Shown here: positions 49,428 to 58,171 of the stretch, one piece after another
Numbering within the stretch: the first letter of the stretch is position 1
How the letters are laid out: each line of letters begins with the position of its first letter
NCBI GenBank assembly: GCA_018241225.1
Contig: JAFEEG010000028.1
Location: 1 to 64,000, forward strand
DNA length: 64,000 nucleotides
Direction of reading: 5' to 3'
Origin: Pseudomonadota bacterium
GTDB taxonomy: Bacteria > Pseudomonadota > Gammaproteobacteria > Burkholderiales > Burkholderiaceae_C
The notes under the pieces: generated by a model
Databases searched by the model: none
What the model was told of the DNA's origin: nothing
The model's input: only the letters and a program-made list of their open reading frames with translations
Program-made: the position numbers and the translations under genes

Positions 49428-50138
49428 ATGGCCGCATCCCTTCTCTTCACCCGCTGGCGCCAGCGCCTGCCCAGCCGTTGCGCGGTCTGCGCCAGCTGGC
49501 CCTCGCAGCCGGTCTGCGAAGCCTGCGTGGCACGCCTGGCCCCGCCGGTGCCCCGCTGCCGCAGCTGCGCGCTGCCGGTGCCCGAAGGCGTGGCGCATTG
49601 CGGCGAGTGCCTGCGCCAGCCGCCGCCGCTGGACGCCTGCCTGGCCTGCTGCGACTACGCCTGGCCCTGGCCCGGCCAGATCGGCCGATTCAAGTTCCAG
49701 GGCGAAGCGGGCTGGGCCGGCCCGATGGCCACCCTGATGCTCAGCACGCCCTGGGTGGAACCGACGCTCGACGAGGCGGACGTCGTTCTGCCCATGCCGC
49801 TGGCCCCGGGACGGCTGCGGGGGCGCGGCTTCAACCAGGCACTGGAACTCGCGCGCCGGCTGGCACTGGCCAAGGTGGACGCGCGGTTGCTGCTTCGCAC
49901 GCGGGAAACCACGGCGCAAAGCGCCCTGCCCCGCTCGCAACGGCTTTCCAACCTGAAAGGCGCCTTTGCGCTGGAGCCAGCGCGCGCCCATGAAATGCAC
50001 GGCCGGCGCGCAGTGCTGGTGGACGACGTGATGACCAGCGGCGCCTCGCTCTTTACCGCCGCGCAGGTGCTGCGCGATGCGGGCGCCGTGCACGTGGCGG
50101 CCATCGTCTTCGCCCGCACCGACAAGCCCGCGGCCTAG
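49428..50138 (+). CDS. comF: ComF-family phosphoribosyltransferase-like protein
   Basis: This 236-aa protein has the ComF N-terminal double zinc finger (CAVCASWPSQPVCEAC and CRSCALPVPEGVAHCGEC) and a type I phosphoribosyltransferase fold with the PRPP loop VLVDDVMTSGAS near residue 200. ComF proteins act in DNA uptake during natural competence. Upstream in-frame starts exist but would enter the divergent gene; the ATG at 49428 is standard. The trmL gene starts 27 bp after its stop. Confidence 0.93.
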   Translation: MAASLLFTRWRQRLPSRCAVCASWPSQPVCEACVARLAPPVPRCRSCALPVPEGVAHCGECLRQPPPLDACLACCDYAWPWPGQIGRFKFQGEAGWAGPMATLMLSTPWVEPTLDEADVVLPMPLAPGRLRGRGFNQALELARRLALAKVDARLLLRTRETTAQSALPRSQRLSNLKGAFALEPARAHEMHGRRAVLVDDVMTSGASLFTAAQVLRDAGAVHVAAIVFARTDKPAA

Positions 50139-50165
50139 GCACCGCGTGCCGCGACAATCGGCGCC

Positions 50166-50639
50166 ATGTTTCACATCGTCCTGGTCGAACCGGAAATCCC
50201 GCCCAACACCGGCAACGTCATTCGCCTGGCGGCCAACACCGGCTGCACGCTGCACCTGGTGGAGCCGCTGGGCTTCTCGATGGAAGACCGCCTGCTGCGC
50301 CGCGCGGGCCTGGACTATCACGAGTTCGCGCCGGTAAAGCGCCACGCGAGCTGGCAAGCGCTGCTCGATGCCGAGCAACCCGCGCCGGGCCGCATGTTCG
50401 CCCTGACCACGCGCGGCAGCCGCCCGGCGCACGAGCTGCGCTTCGAGCCCGGCGACTGGCTGGTATTCGGCGCCGAGACCCGCGGCCTGCCGCCCGAGCT
50501 GCGCGATGGCTTCTTCCCGCCAGAGCAGCGCCTGCGCCTGCCCATGCGGCCGGGTCAGCGCAGCCTGAATTTGTCGAATGCCGTGGCGGTGACGGTGTTC
50601 GAGGCCTGGCGGCAGAACGGGTTCGGGGGCGCCGCCTAG
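50166..50639 (+). CDS. trmL: tRNA (cytidine(34)-2'-O)-methyltransferase
   Basis: This 157-aa protein is a minimal SPOUT methyltransferase. The full set of TrmL motifs is present: VEPEIPPNTGNVIRLAANTG at residues 8-27, WLVFGAETRGLPPEL with the Glu/Arg of the trefoil knot, and LRLPMRPGQRSLNLSNAVAV at the SAM-binding knot. TrmL methylates the wobble base of two leucine tRNAs. It converges with a MaoC gene, with stops 4 bp apart. Confidence 0.96.
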   Translation: MFHIVLVEPEIPPNTGNVIRLAANTGCTLHLVEPLGFSMEDRLLRRAGLDYHEFAPVKRHASWQALLDAEQPAPGRMFALTTRGSRPAHELRFEPGDWLVFGAETRGLPPELRDGFFPPEQRLRLPMRPGQRSLNLSNAVAVTVFEAWRQNGFGGAA

Positions 50640-50643
50640 GCGC

Positions 50644-51105
50644 TCAGGGGTATCGACGGGCGACCGACTCGGCCACGCAAGCCGGCTTGCTCGCGCCTTC
50701 CAGCTCGATCGTCACTTCCCACACCATCTGCTGGCCGTTGTTGTCGATGGGATCGCTCGACAGCAGCTTCATGCGCGCACGCAGGCGGCTGCCCACCGGC
50801 ACCGGCGACATGAAGCGCACCTTGTTCAGGCCGTAGTTCACGCCCATGCGCGACTCCACCACGTCCAGCGACACGTCGAAGAAGCGCGGCAGCAGGGACA
50901 AGGTCAGGAAGCCATGGGCAATGGGCGCGCCGAAGGGCCCCTTCTTCGCCTTTTCCACGTCCACGTGGATCCACTGGTGGTCGCCGGTGGCTTCGGCGAA
51001 CTGGTTCACCTGCTCTTGCGTGATGGTGATCCAGTCGCTCACGGCGACTTCCTGGCCGACGCATGCGGCCAGATCCGACAGGGTCTGGAAGGTCTTCTTG
51101 GTCAT
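50644..51105 (-). CDS. MaoC-like (R)-specific enoyl-CoA hydratase
   Basis: This 153-aa hot-dog-fold protein has the MaoC catalytic segment FAEATGDHQWIHVDVEKAKK followed by GPFGAPIAHGFLTLSL, which holds the Asp and His dyad. Such enzymes hydrate trans-2-enoyl-CoA to (R)-3-hydroxyacyl-CoA, often to feed polyhydroxyalkanoate synthesis. An upstream in-frame start would add MRR; the ATG at 51103-51105 is chosen. No pha genes are nearby. Confidence 0.92.
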   Translation of the reverse strand: MTKKTFQTLSDLAACVGQEVAVSDWITITQEQVNQFAEATGDHQWIHVDVEKAKKGPFGAPIAHGFLTLSLLPRFFDVSLDVVESRMGVNYGLNKVRFMSPVPVGSRLRARMKLLSSDPIDNNGQQMVWEVTIELEGASKPACVAESVARRYP

Positions 51106-51186
51106 GCGGCGCACTCTAGCTGCTGGGGTGGCGGCGCCGGTGTCGGCCAGGCGACAAGCGGCTGCCTCGAACAGTCCGCGCTTTCC

Positions 51187-51810
51187 CTAGGAAGACTCCA
51201 GCCATTGGCAGATCGACTCCCACTGCTCAAGGTCCCGCGCCACCCGTCCCGGCGCGATGTCGAACACGGTCAGGCCGCGCGCCGCCAGCTGGACGTAGTT
51301 CTGCGTATCGCGCAGCTCGCCGATCACCGGAAAACCCAGGCCGGCCACGAATTCATGCAGCCGGTCGGCCGCCAGCGTGCGGGCATCCACCCGCATGCCC
51401 ACCAGCCCGATCTTTGTCTTGGCCGCATTGCGCTGGTCCTTCAGGCGATCGACGAATTCCCGGGTGGCGTAGATGTCGAAGATGCTCGGCTGCAGCGGCA
51501 CGATCACCTTGTCGGCCAGTGCCAGCACATCCTTGAACCGCCAGCCGTGCAGGCCGGCGGGCGAATCGAGCACGGCGTGCGTCGTGCCCTTGGGCGGGCG
51601 CACCACGTTGCCATCGCCCTGCGCTTCCCAGGTGGAGATCGGAGCCGCCGCCGCCGGACGCAGGCCCAGCCACAGACGGGCGGACTGCTGCCTGTCCACG
51701 TCGCCCAGCATCACGGCGTGGCCGCGGCTGGCGTAGTAGCCGGCGATGTTGGTCGCCAGGGTTGACTTACCGACACCGCCTTTGGGATTGGCGACCAGGA
51801 CCACCGGCAT
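51187..51810 (-). CDS. Solitary ParA-family ATPase
   Basis: This 207-aa P-loop ATPase has the deviant Walker A KGGVGKST (residues 10-17), GDVDRQQSARLW and a Walker B region HAVLDSPAG. It lacks an N-terminal DNA-binding domain and has no parB neighbour, so it belongs to the small orphan ParA/MinD class that positions cargo such as chemoreceptor clusters, storage granules or plasmids. A ribosome site (GAGGAG) precedes the ATG at 51808-51810. The cargo is unknown. Confidence 0.88.
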   Translation of the reverse strand: MPVVLVANPKGGVGKSTLATNIAGYYASRGHAVMLGDVDRQQSARLWLGLRPAAAAPISTWEAQGDGNVVRPPKGTTHAVLDSPAGLHGWRFKDVLALADKVIVPLQPSIFDIYATREFVDRLKDQRNAAKTKIGLVGMRVDARTLAADRLHEFVAGLGFPVIGELRDTQNYVQLAARGLTVFDIAPGRVARDLEQWESICQWLESS

Positions 51811-51900
51811 GAGAGGCTCCTCGCTTGGGTTTGGGTGCCGAAATGTTACAGGCCCCCGCCCATCCTGGCAGGCCCGGCGCGCTTTGCGTACGGTTGCGAT

Positions 51901-52566
51901 ATGTTCGCGGCCATGCCAAGCCCCACCGAATCCGAAGCCGCACCGCGCATCTACCTGCTGGCCGCCCACCCGCACTGGCGCGATTCGCACCTGAATCGCC
52001 GCATGCTGGAGGCCGCGCGCCAGGTGCCTGGCGTCGACGTCAACGACCTCTATTCCACCTACCCGGACTTCGCCATCGACGTGGCGGCCGAGCAAAGGCG
52101 CCTGGCCCGGGCCGACCTGCTGGTGCTGATGCACCCCATCCAGTGGTACTCGATGCCGCCGCTGCAAAAGCTGTGGCTGGACGACGTGCTGGCCTACGAC
52201 TGGGCCTATGGCTCGCAAGGCACTGCGCTGCAGGGCAAGGACTTCTGGCTGGCGGTGAGCACCGGCGGGCCCGAAGCGAGCTACCACCCGCAAAACTACA
52301 ACCGCTATTTCTTCGACGCCTTCCTGCCACCTTACGAACAGACCGCGGCGTTGTGCGGCATGCGCTTCCTGCCGCCGATGGTGACGCACGGGGCGCGCCG
52401 GATGGACCAGGAAGAGCTTGCCGCGCACGTCGACACTTTCGTCGACCGGCTGGCCAGCTACCCCAACTGGCCCGAGATGGACGAGATCGAACCTTGCCCC
52501 CGCTGCATCGTTCCAGAATCCGACCGCCCGCACGAAGAAGAAGCACCCGCCGAGGAAACCGCCTGA
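51901..52566 (+). CDS. kefF: KefF-like NAD(P)H:quinone oxidoreductase, K+ efflux subunit
   Basis: This 221-aa flavodoxin-like protein has the KefF/YwrO pattern: IYLLAAHPHWRDSHLNRRML, VLMHPIQWYSMPPLQKLWLD, VLAYDWAYG and AVSTGGPEASY. KefF is the cytoplasmic ancillary subunit that activates KefC; in this locus kefC follows on the same strand. The C-terminus carries an acidic extension with CPRC. An internal ATG at 51913 is a possible alternative start. The stop codon lies within the first copy of an 8-bp duplication that flanks an 85-bp repeat. Confidence 0.88.
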   Translation: MFAAMPSPTESEAAPRIYLLAAHPHWRDSHLNRRMLEAARQVPGVDVNDLYSTYPDFAIDVAAEQRRLARADLLVLMHPIQWYSMPPLQKLWLDDVLAYDWAYGSQGTALQGKDFWLAVSTGGPEASYHPQNYNRYFFDAFLPPYEQTAALCGMRFLPPMVTHGARRMDQEELAAHVDTFVDRLASYPNWPEMDEIEPCPRCIVPESDRPHEEEAPAEETA

Positions 52567-52655
52567 CATGAACCCCCACGCTCATCACTTCGCGTATCGC
52601 TGCCCCCCGAGGGGTCGCTCAGTGCCCTTCGGGCTGCCGGGCGGGCTCTGACATG
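52563..52655 (+). repeat. 85-bp repeat element splitting the kefF-kefC junction, flanked by 8-bp direct repeats
   Basis: CTGACATG occurs at 52563-52570 (kefF stop plus an ATG) and again at 52648-52655 (a stop plus the kefC ATG). Between them is GC-rich sequence with GCCCCCCGAGGGG and the small hairpin GCCC-TTC-GGGC, which looks like a dispersed intergenic repeat of Comamonadaceae. The first ATG opens a 27-codon frame that stops at the second copy, so a stop-ATG junction is present at both ends. The repeat family is recognised from memory, not from a search. Confidence 0.6.
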
Positions 52656-54479
52656 GAACACGCGCCAACCTGGCTGATCAATTCGCTCATCTACCTCAGC
52701 GCCGCGGTCATCGTGGTGCCGCTGTCCAAGGCGCTGGGGCTGGGTTCCATCATCGGCTACCTGGCCGCTGGCATCGCCATCGGCCCCTGGGGCCTGGGCC
52801 TGGTGAAGAACGTGGAGGACATCCTGCACTTTGCCGAGTTCGGCGTGGTGCTGATGCTGTTCCTGGTGGGCCTGGAGCTGGAGCCCAAGCGCCTGTGGAA
52901 CCTGCGCCGGCCCATCTTCGGATGGGGCTCGGCGCAGGTGCTGCTGTGCGCGGCGCTGATTCTGGGCGTAGGCCTGGCAGCCGGAATGCCATGGCGCGTG
53001 TCGCTGGTGGCCGCGCTGGGCCTGGCGCTGTCGTCCACCGCCATTGCGCTGCAGGTGTTCGGCGAGCGCAACCTCATGCGCACCAACAGCGGCCAGGCCG
53101 GCTTCTCGATCCTGCTGTTCCAGGACGTGGCGGCCATTCCCATCCTGGCGCTGCTGCCCCTGCTGGCCACCGGCGACGATGCGGCCGACGCCATCAGCGG
53201 CACGGCCCGCGCGCTGGAGGCCCTGAAGATCGTCGGTGTGGTGGCGGGCATCGTGCTGGGCGGGCGGCTGGCGCTGCGCCCGCTGCTGCGCTGGATCGCG
53301 TTGAGCCGCACGCCGGAGATCTTCACCGCCGCTTCGCTCCTGCTGGTGGTAGCCATTGCAGCACTGATGCAGTTCGTGGGGCTGTCGATGGCGCTGGGCG
53401 CCTTCCTGGCCGGCGTACTGCTGGCCGAGAGCGAATACCGGCGCGAACTCGAGACCGACATCGAGCCCTTCAAGGGCCTGCTGCTGGGCCTGTTCTTCAT
53501 TGCCGTGGGCATGAGCATCGACTTCGGCGTGCTGCTGGCCCACCCCGGCTGGATGGCGCTCGTGGTCCTGGGCTTCCTGGCCGTGAAGGCAATCGCCATC
53601 TACGGCCTGGCCAAGCTGCTGGAACTGCCGGTACAGGAGCGCCCCGTCTTCACGCTGCTGCTGGCCCAGGGCGGCGAATTTGCCTTCGTGGTGTTCTCGG
53701 CCGCCGGCCCCAGCGTGCTGCCGCCGGCCACGGCCTCCTTCCTGGTTGCGGCGGTGGCGCTGTCGATGCTGCTGTCGCCCCTGCTGCTGGTGGCGCTGGA
53801 CAAATGGGTGCTGCCGCGCTGGAGCGCCGGCGATGCCCGCGACCTGGAGGAAATCTCGGAGCCGCAAAGCGCCAACGTGGTGATCTGCGGCTTCGGCCGC
53901 TACGGCCAGATCATCGGCCGCATGATGAGCGCCGAAGGCCTGCCGGTGACGGTTCTCGACCACGACCCCGACACGGTGGAAGGCCTGCGCGAGTTCGGCT
54001 ACCGCGTGTTCTACGGCGACGCCACCCGGCTGGACCTGCTGCGCACCGCCGGCGCCGCCAATGCCAAGGTGCTGGTGGTGGCCGTGGATGATGTGGAGCA
54101 ATCGCTCGAAATCGTCGACCTGGTGCGCGAAAACTTCCCGGGCACGCAGATCGTCGCGCGAGCGCGCAACATGAACCACTGGTACCAGTTGCGCGACCGC
54201 GGCGTGCTCATGGCCGAGCGCGAGGTGTTCGAGTCGTCCTTGCGCAGCGGCCGCCAGGTGCTGGAGATCCTGGGCTGGCCGCCGCACGAGGCGCGCGAGA
54301 GCGCCATGCGCTTTCGTCAGTACAACATCCAGTTCGCCGAGGAAGGGCATCCGCTCTACAAGGACCGGGCGCAGTTCATCAGCGCGGCGAAGGTGGGGCG
54401 CCAGCAAATGGAAGAGCAGCTGGCCAAGGAGCGCGCGCTGCGGCACCAGCGCGCCAAGTCAGGCTGGAGCGACCTCTAG
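52653..54479 (+). CDS. kefC: Glutathione-regulated K+/H+ antiporter KefC
   Basis: This 608-aa protein is a CPA2 antiporter with 12-13 membrane helices (residues 1-385), including FLVGLELEP, the ion-binding region SILLFQDVAAIPILA (Gln-Asp as expected) and LGAFLAGVLLAESEYR. A C-terminal RCK/TrkA-N domain follows with nucleotide motif CGFGRYGQ near residue 413 and DATRLDLLR. It releases K+ and acidifies the cytoplasm during electrophile stress, gated by glutathione adducts. KefF is encoded just upstream. Its stop overlaps the convergent regulator by 4 bases. Confidence 0.94.
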   Translation: MEHAPTWLINSLIYLSAAVIVVPLSKALGLGSIIGYLAAGIAIGPWGLGLVKNVEDILHFAEFGVVLMLFLVGLELEPKRLWNLRRPIFGWGSAQVLLCAALILGVGLAAGMPWRVSLVAALGLALSSTAIALQVFGERNLMRTNSGQAGFSILLFQDVAAIPILALLPLLATGDDAADAISGTARALEALKIVGVVAGIVLGGRLALRPLLRWIALSRTPEIFTAASLLLVVAIAALMQFVGLSMALGAFLAGVLLAESEYRRELETDIEPFKGLLLGLFFIAVGMSIDFGVLLAHPGWMALVVLGFLAVKAIAIYGLAKLLELPVQERPVFTLLLAQGGEFAFVVFSAAGPSVLPPATASFLVAAVALSMLLSPLLLVALDKWVLPRWSAGDARDLEEISEPQSANVVICGFGRYGQIIGRMMSAEGLPVTVLDHDPDTVEGLREFGYRVFYGDATRLDLLRTAGAANAKVLVVAVDDVEQSLEIVDLVRENFPGTQIVARARNMNHWYQLRDRGVLMAEREVFESSLRSGRQVLEILGWPPHEARESAMRFRQYNIQFAEEGHPLYKDRAQFISAAKVGRQQMEEQLAKERALRHQRAKSGWSDL

Positions 54480-54832
54480 CGCTCGGCGTTTGTGCGCGGC
54501 GCCGCAGCGGCCGGACCGCCCTCCTGCGTCGCGGCCACCCGCTCGACCACCCGGTACACGCTGCGCGGGCGCCCGCCCTCGAGCTTGTGCTCGCGCCGAA
54601 CGAGCCCGGCATCCTCCAGCACCCGCAGCCCCCGGTACAGGCTGGCCATGATCATGCCGCGCCGGGCTGCGAGCAGCGCCCTGTAGATGTCGCGCGCATC
54701 CGGTTGCGCGTTCTCCATTTCGAGCAGGGTCTGCAGCAGCTGCGCGTGGTGCAAGCCCACGCGACGTGCGTTGCGGGGACCGAGGCCGCGCCGGATCTTT
54801 TCGACCAGCGCGAGGGGCGGAATGCTTGCCAT
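54476..54832 (-). CDS. Fur-like winged-helix regulator lacking the metal-binding domain
   Basis: This 118-aa protein resembles the DNA-binding half of Fur proteins: RRVGLHHAQLLQTLLEM, ARDIYRALLAARRGMIMAS, LYRGLRVLEDAGLVRREH and RSVYRVVER. The C-terminal metal-sensing and dimer domain of Fur is absent. The tail is Ala/Pro rich. It is divergent from a Fiu-like iron-siderophore receptor with a Fur-box-like site between them, so a local role in iron control is likely. Its stop and the kefC stop share a CTAG overlap. Confidence 0.65.
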   Translation of the reverse strand: MASIPPLALVEKIRRGLGPRNARRVGLHHAQLLQTLLEMENAQPDARDIYRALLAARRGMIMASLYRGLRVLEDAGLVRREHKLEGGRPRSVYRVVERVAATQEGGPAAAAPRTNAER

Positions 54833-54970
54833 GGGGAGCGGAAATGCACAAGCCCAAAGTCTAAGTTCCGCACGCTCGCGATCCCGACGCGAATATGTTG
54901 TTTCGCTGCGAATCGAACACGCCTGTGTGACGCCCAAACACCCGGATTTTGTAACGTATAGATATACTTG

Positions 54971-54987
54971 GGAATTATTCTCATTCC
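54971..54987. promoter_or_regulatory. Fur-box-like site upstream of the siderophore receptor
   Basis: GGAATTATTCTCATTCC is a partial dyad that, read on the minus strand as GGAATGAGAATAATTCC, resembles the betaproteobacterial Fur box built of ATGAGAAT-like units. It lies 80 bp upstream of the TonB receptor start in the only AT-rich part of the divergent region. Recognition by Fur is an inference. Confidence 0.6.
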
Positions 54988-55066
54988 GGCGAGCCAATAC
55001 CGTCCATCGGATAGCCAGCCTTCAAACCTACCGCCCTAAGGGGAGCGGTTATTCCTGGAGGCCATC

Positions 55067-57412
55067 TTGGCTCGATCTATCCGTCGCAAGGCGGCGCTGC
55101 GCGCCGTCCGTCCCATTGCCCTGCCCATGAGCGCCAGCGAGAGCGCCTTTCCGCTTGGCGCATTGATGCTGGCTGCATCCGTCAGCAGCTGGGCCCAAAC
55201 GCCGGCCCAACCGGCCCCCACGCAAGCGCCGTCTGGCGGCACGCTGAGCCCCATCACCGTCACCGGCGAAGCCGATGTGCAGGGCAAGGAACAGCTGCAA
55301 ACGACCAAGACCGGCATCGCCAAGGGCAACCAGGACATCCGGGACGTTCCGAACTCGATCAACGTCATCACCGAAAAGCTGATCGACGACGCCAAGCTCA
55401 ACACCCTGAAGGAAGCACTGCACTACTCGGCCGGCATCACCTTCGCGGCGACCGAGAACGGCACCGACCAGGACATCCGCCTGCGCGGCTTCCCGGTGGC
55501 CACCGTGGGTGACCTGCTGATCGACGGCATGCGCGATCCGTCGCAGTACGACCGCGACACCTTCAACCTGGACCGCATCGAAGTGCTGCGCGGCTCGGCC
55601 TCGATGCTGTTCGGCCGCGGCTCCACCGGCGGCGTGATCAACCAGGTGACCAAGAAGCCCCTGCTGCTCGACCAGACCGACCTGATGGGCACCATCGGCA
55701 GCGACGGCTTCTACCGCGCCACCGCGGACATGAACAAGCGCGTGGGCGAAGACTCGGCCTTCCGCCTGAACGCGATGTGGAACAAGTCGGACAACGACGG
55801 CGCCAAGATCGACAAGTACGGCATCGCGCCGCAGTACAGCTGGGGCATCGGCTCGCGCGATGAGTTCAGCGTCGGCGCCTTCTACCTGAACGTGGACAAC
55901 GTGCCCATGGCCGGCACGCGCTACCTGGCCAACGGCACCTTCAACAACGGCATTGCCCAGAGCACTATTCCGAACCTGACGCCGGGCGCCTACTACGGCA
56001 GCCCGAGCGACTACGTGACCGGCGAAGCCGCCTACGTCAACGGCTCGTGGACCCACACCTTCGACGACGGCGGCCAGCTCAAGACGCAGGCGCGCAGCGG
56101 CACCTTCGACCGCTCGCAATGGGGCTCGACGGCCGCCTTCTGCAATCGCTTCCCGAGCATCAGCGCGACCGGGGCCGCATCGTGCGGCGCGGGCGGCGCC
56201 GTGACTGCCGGCAACCTGTCGAACAGCACGTATGTCTATGCGGTCGGCCTGGCGCCGCGCAAGGACCAATACAAGGGCACGTACCTGCAAAGCGACTACA
56301 GCAACACCTTCAACTGGGGTGGGTACAAGCACGAGATCCTGGCGGGTGTCGACGCCTCGCGTGAATCGGCCGATCGCTTCGGCGCCTTCGGTACCGTGGG
56401 CACCAACTTCTACAAGGGCACGACCACGGTCGGCAATCCCAACAGCCTGCCGAACCTGGCGGTCAGCCCGACCTACCGCCCGACGCAGGAATACTCGGCG
56501 ACCAACTTCGGCGCCTATGTGCAGGACCTGGTGCAGGTGGCGCAGAACTGGAAGCTGCTCGGCGGCCTGCGCTGGGACAGCATGCGCGGCGATTTCTCGC
56601 AGTTCAGCTACGCCAACACCAACACCACGACGCCCAGCGCCACGGCCACCTCGCACCTGTCGGAGAACCCGCCCAGCTACCGCGCCGGCGTGCTCTACCA
56701 GCCCTCGCCGACGCAGTCGTACTACGCCTCGTACGGCACCTCGTACAACACGGCGGCCGACACCTACCAGTACGTGACGCCGCAAAACGCCAACACGCCG
56801 CCCGAGAAGAGCCGCAACATCGAAGTGGGCGGCAAGCTCGACTGGCTGGACGGCAAGCTGTCGACCCGCGCGGCGCTGTTCCGCACCGAAAAGTACAACG
56901 AGCGCACCACCGACTCCGACTTTGCCGGCGACGCCTACCTGCTGTCGGGCAAGCGCCACTCGCAGGGCCTCGAACTGGAAGTGGTGGGCCGCCTGACGCC
57001 GCAGTGGGAGGTGTACCTGTCGTACGCCTACATCCCCGAAGCCAAGATCGACAAGGCCGGCAGCGTGAACGCCAACGTGGTCGGCTCGCCGGTGGGCCTG
57101 GTGCCCAAGAACAGCGGCGCCATGTGGGTTAGCTACCAGGCCACGCAGAAGTTCCGCGTGGCCGGCGGCATCCGCGGCGCGTCGGAAAACCGTCCGCTGC
57201 AAGGAACCACCGGTGCGGCATCCACCACGGCCTATGTCCCCGGCTACGTGGTTGGCGACGCCATGATGGAGTACAAGTTCACGCCCGACGTGTTCGCGCA
57301 ATTCAACGTGACCAACATCACCAACAGGCTCTACGGCGACCAGCTGTACCCGGGCTTCGTGATCGCGGGCATGCAGCGCACCTACCAGGCGACGATCGGG
57401 GTACGCTTCTGA
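55067..57412 (+). CDS. fiu: TonB-dependent catecholate siderophore receptor, Fiu-like
   Basis: This 781-aa outer-membrane receptor has a signal peptide (cleavage near SSWAQ), the start of the plug domain DIRDVPNSINVITEKLIDD and the plug signatures QDIRLRGF and VLRGSASMLFGRGSTGGVIN. A 22-strand barrel follows, ending in the typical terminal Phe (GVRF). The pattern is closest to Fiu/PiuA receptors for catecholate iron complexes. The start is TTG at 55067, preceded by CTGGAGG at good distance. It is followed at 24 bp by a PiuC dioxygenase, the usual partner. Confidence 0.93.
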   Translation: MARSIRRKAALRAVRPIALPMSASESAFPLGALMLAASVSSWAQTPAQPAPTQAPSGGTLSPITVTGEADVQGKEQLQTTKTGIAKGNQDIRDVPNSINVITEKLIDDAKLNTLKEALHYSAGITFAATENGTDQDIRLRGFPVATVGDLLIDGMRDPSQYDRDTFNLDRIEVLRGSASMLFGRGSTGGVINQVTKKPLLLDQTDLMGTIGSDGFYRATADMNKRVGEDSAFRLNAMWNKSDNDGAKIDKYGIAPQYSWGIGSRDEFSVGAFYLNVDNVPMAGTRYLANGTFNNGIAQSTIPNLTPGAYYGSPSDYVTGEAAYVNGSWTHTFDDGGQLKTQARSGTFDRSQWGSTAAFCNRFPSISATGAASCGAGGAVTAGNLSNSTYVYAVGLAPRKDQYKGTYLQSDYSNTFNWGGYKHEILAGVDASRESADRFGAFGTVGTNFYKGTTTVGNPNSLPNLAVSPTYRPTQEYSATNFGAYVQDLVQVAQNWKLLGGLRWDSMRGDFSQFSYANTNTTTPSATATSHLSENPPSYRAGVLYQPSPTQSYYASYGTSYNTAADTYQYVTPQNANTPPEKSRNIEVGGKLDWLDGKLSTRAALFRTEKYNERTTDSDFAGDAYLLSGKRHSQGLELEVVGRLTPQWEVYLSYAYIPEAKIDKAGSVNANVVGSPVGLVPKNSGAMWVSYQATQKFRVAGGIRGASENRPLQGTTGAASTTAYVPGYVVGDAMMEYKFTPDVFAQFNVTNITNRLYGDQLYPGFVIAGMQRTYQATIGVRF

Positions 57413-57436
57413 TCCGCTGAATCAGGAGTCAACGCA

Positions 57437-58123
57437 ATGCTGCTGCATGTTCGGGCCGTGCTAACGCCGGCCGAGGTCGCCCAGGCCAACGCCATCCTTG
57501 CGAAGGCGCCCTGGGAAGACGGCCGCCTGACCGCCGGCACCCAGTCGGCCCAGGCCAAGAACAACCTGCAGCTGCGCGAGGACTGCGACGAGACCCGTAC
57601 CGTGCAGCAGATGCTGCTGCGCGGGCTGGAGCGGCACCAGGTCTTCTTCTCGGCCGCGTTGCCCAAGCAGATCTCGCCGCCGCTGTTCAACCGCTACGGC
57701 GGCGCTGCCAATGCCTTCGGCAACCACGTCGACAGTGCCGTGCGCTTCCTGCGCGACGGCAGCGGGCGCGTGCGCACCGATGTGTCGTGCACGCTCTTCC
57801 TGAGCGATCCGGCCGACTACGACGGCGGCGAGCTGGTCATCGAGGACACCTATGGCGAGCAGCGCGTGAAGCTCGCCGCCGGCGACATGGTGCTGTACCC
57901 GGGCACCAGCGTGCACCGGGTGGAGCCGGTCACGCGCGGACACCGCGTGGCCAGCTACTTCTGGATCCAGAGCATGGTCCGCAGCGACGAGCAGCGGCGC
58001 CTGCTCTACGACATGGACAACCACCTGCGCCACCTGCGCAGCAAGTTCGGCGAGACCGATCCCGGCGTGATCGGCCTGACCAGCACCTATCACAACCTGC
58101 TGCGCATGTGGCTCGACACCTGA
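57437..58123 (+). CDS. piuC: Fe(II)/2-oxoglutarate dioxygenase, PiuC/PKHD type
   Basis: This 228-aa protein keeps the full iron-binding facial triad His97, Asp99 (NHVDSAV) and His160 (SVHRVEP), with Arg170 for 2-oxoglutarate. It matches the PKHD-type hydroxylase family (YbiX/PiuC) that is nearly always next to a Fiu-type receptor and is iron regulated. Its substrate is not established. A clear AGGAG ribosome site precedes the ATG. The N-terminal MLLHVRAVLTPAEV is standard for the family. Confidence 0.94.
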   Translation: MLLHVRAVLTPAEVAQANAILAKAPWEDGRLTAGTQSAQAKNNLQLREDCDETRTVQQMLLRGLERHQVFFSAALPKQISPPLFNRYGGAANAFGNHVDSAVRFLRDGSGRVRTDVSCTLFLSDPADYDGGELVIEDTYGEQRVKLAAGDMVLYPGTSVHRVEPVTRGHRVASYFWIQSMVRSDEQRRLLYDMDNHLRHLRSKFGETDPGVIGLTSTYHNLLRMWLDT

Positions 58124-58171
58124 GCCCGGCCCAGCACTCACTCCAACAAGCAAGCAAACAGGGGCATCGAC

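Noticed and set aside
52418..52651. An open frame overlapping the end of kefF in another frame and ending before kefC
   Set aside because: It is mostly an out-of-frame reading of kefF. Only its last 27 codons, which start at the duplicated ATG within the repeat, are of interest and are treated with the repeat.
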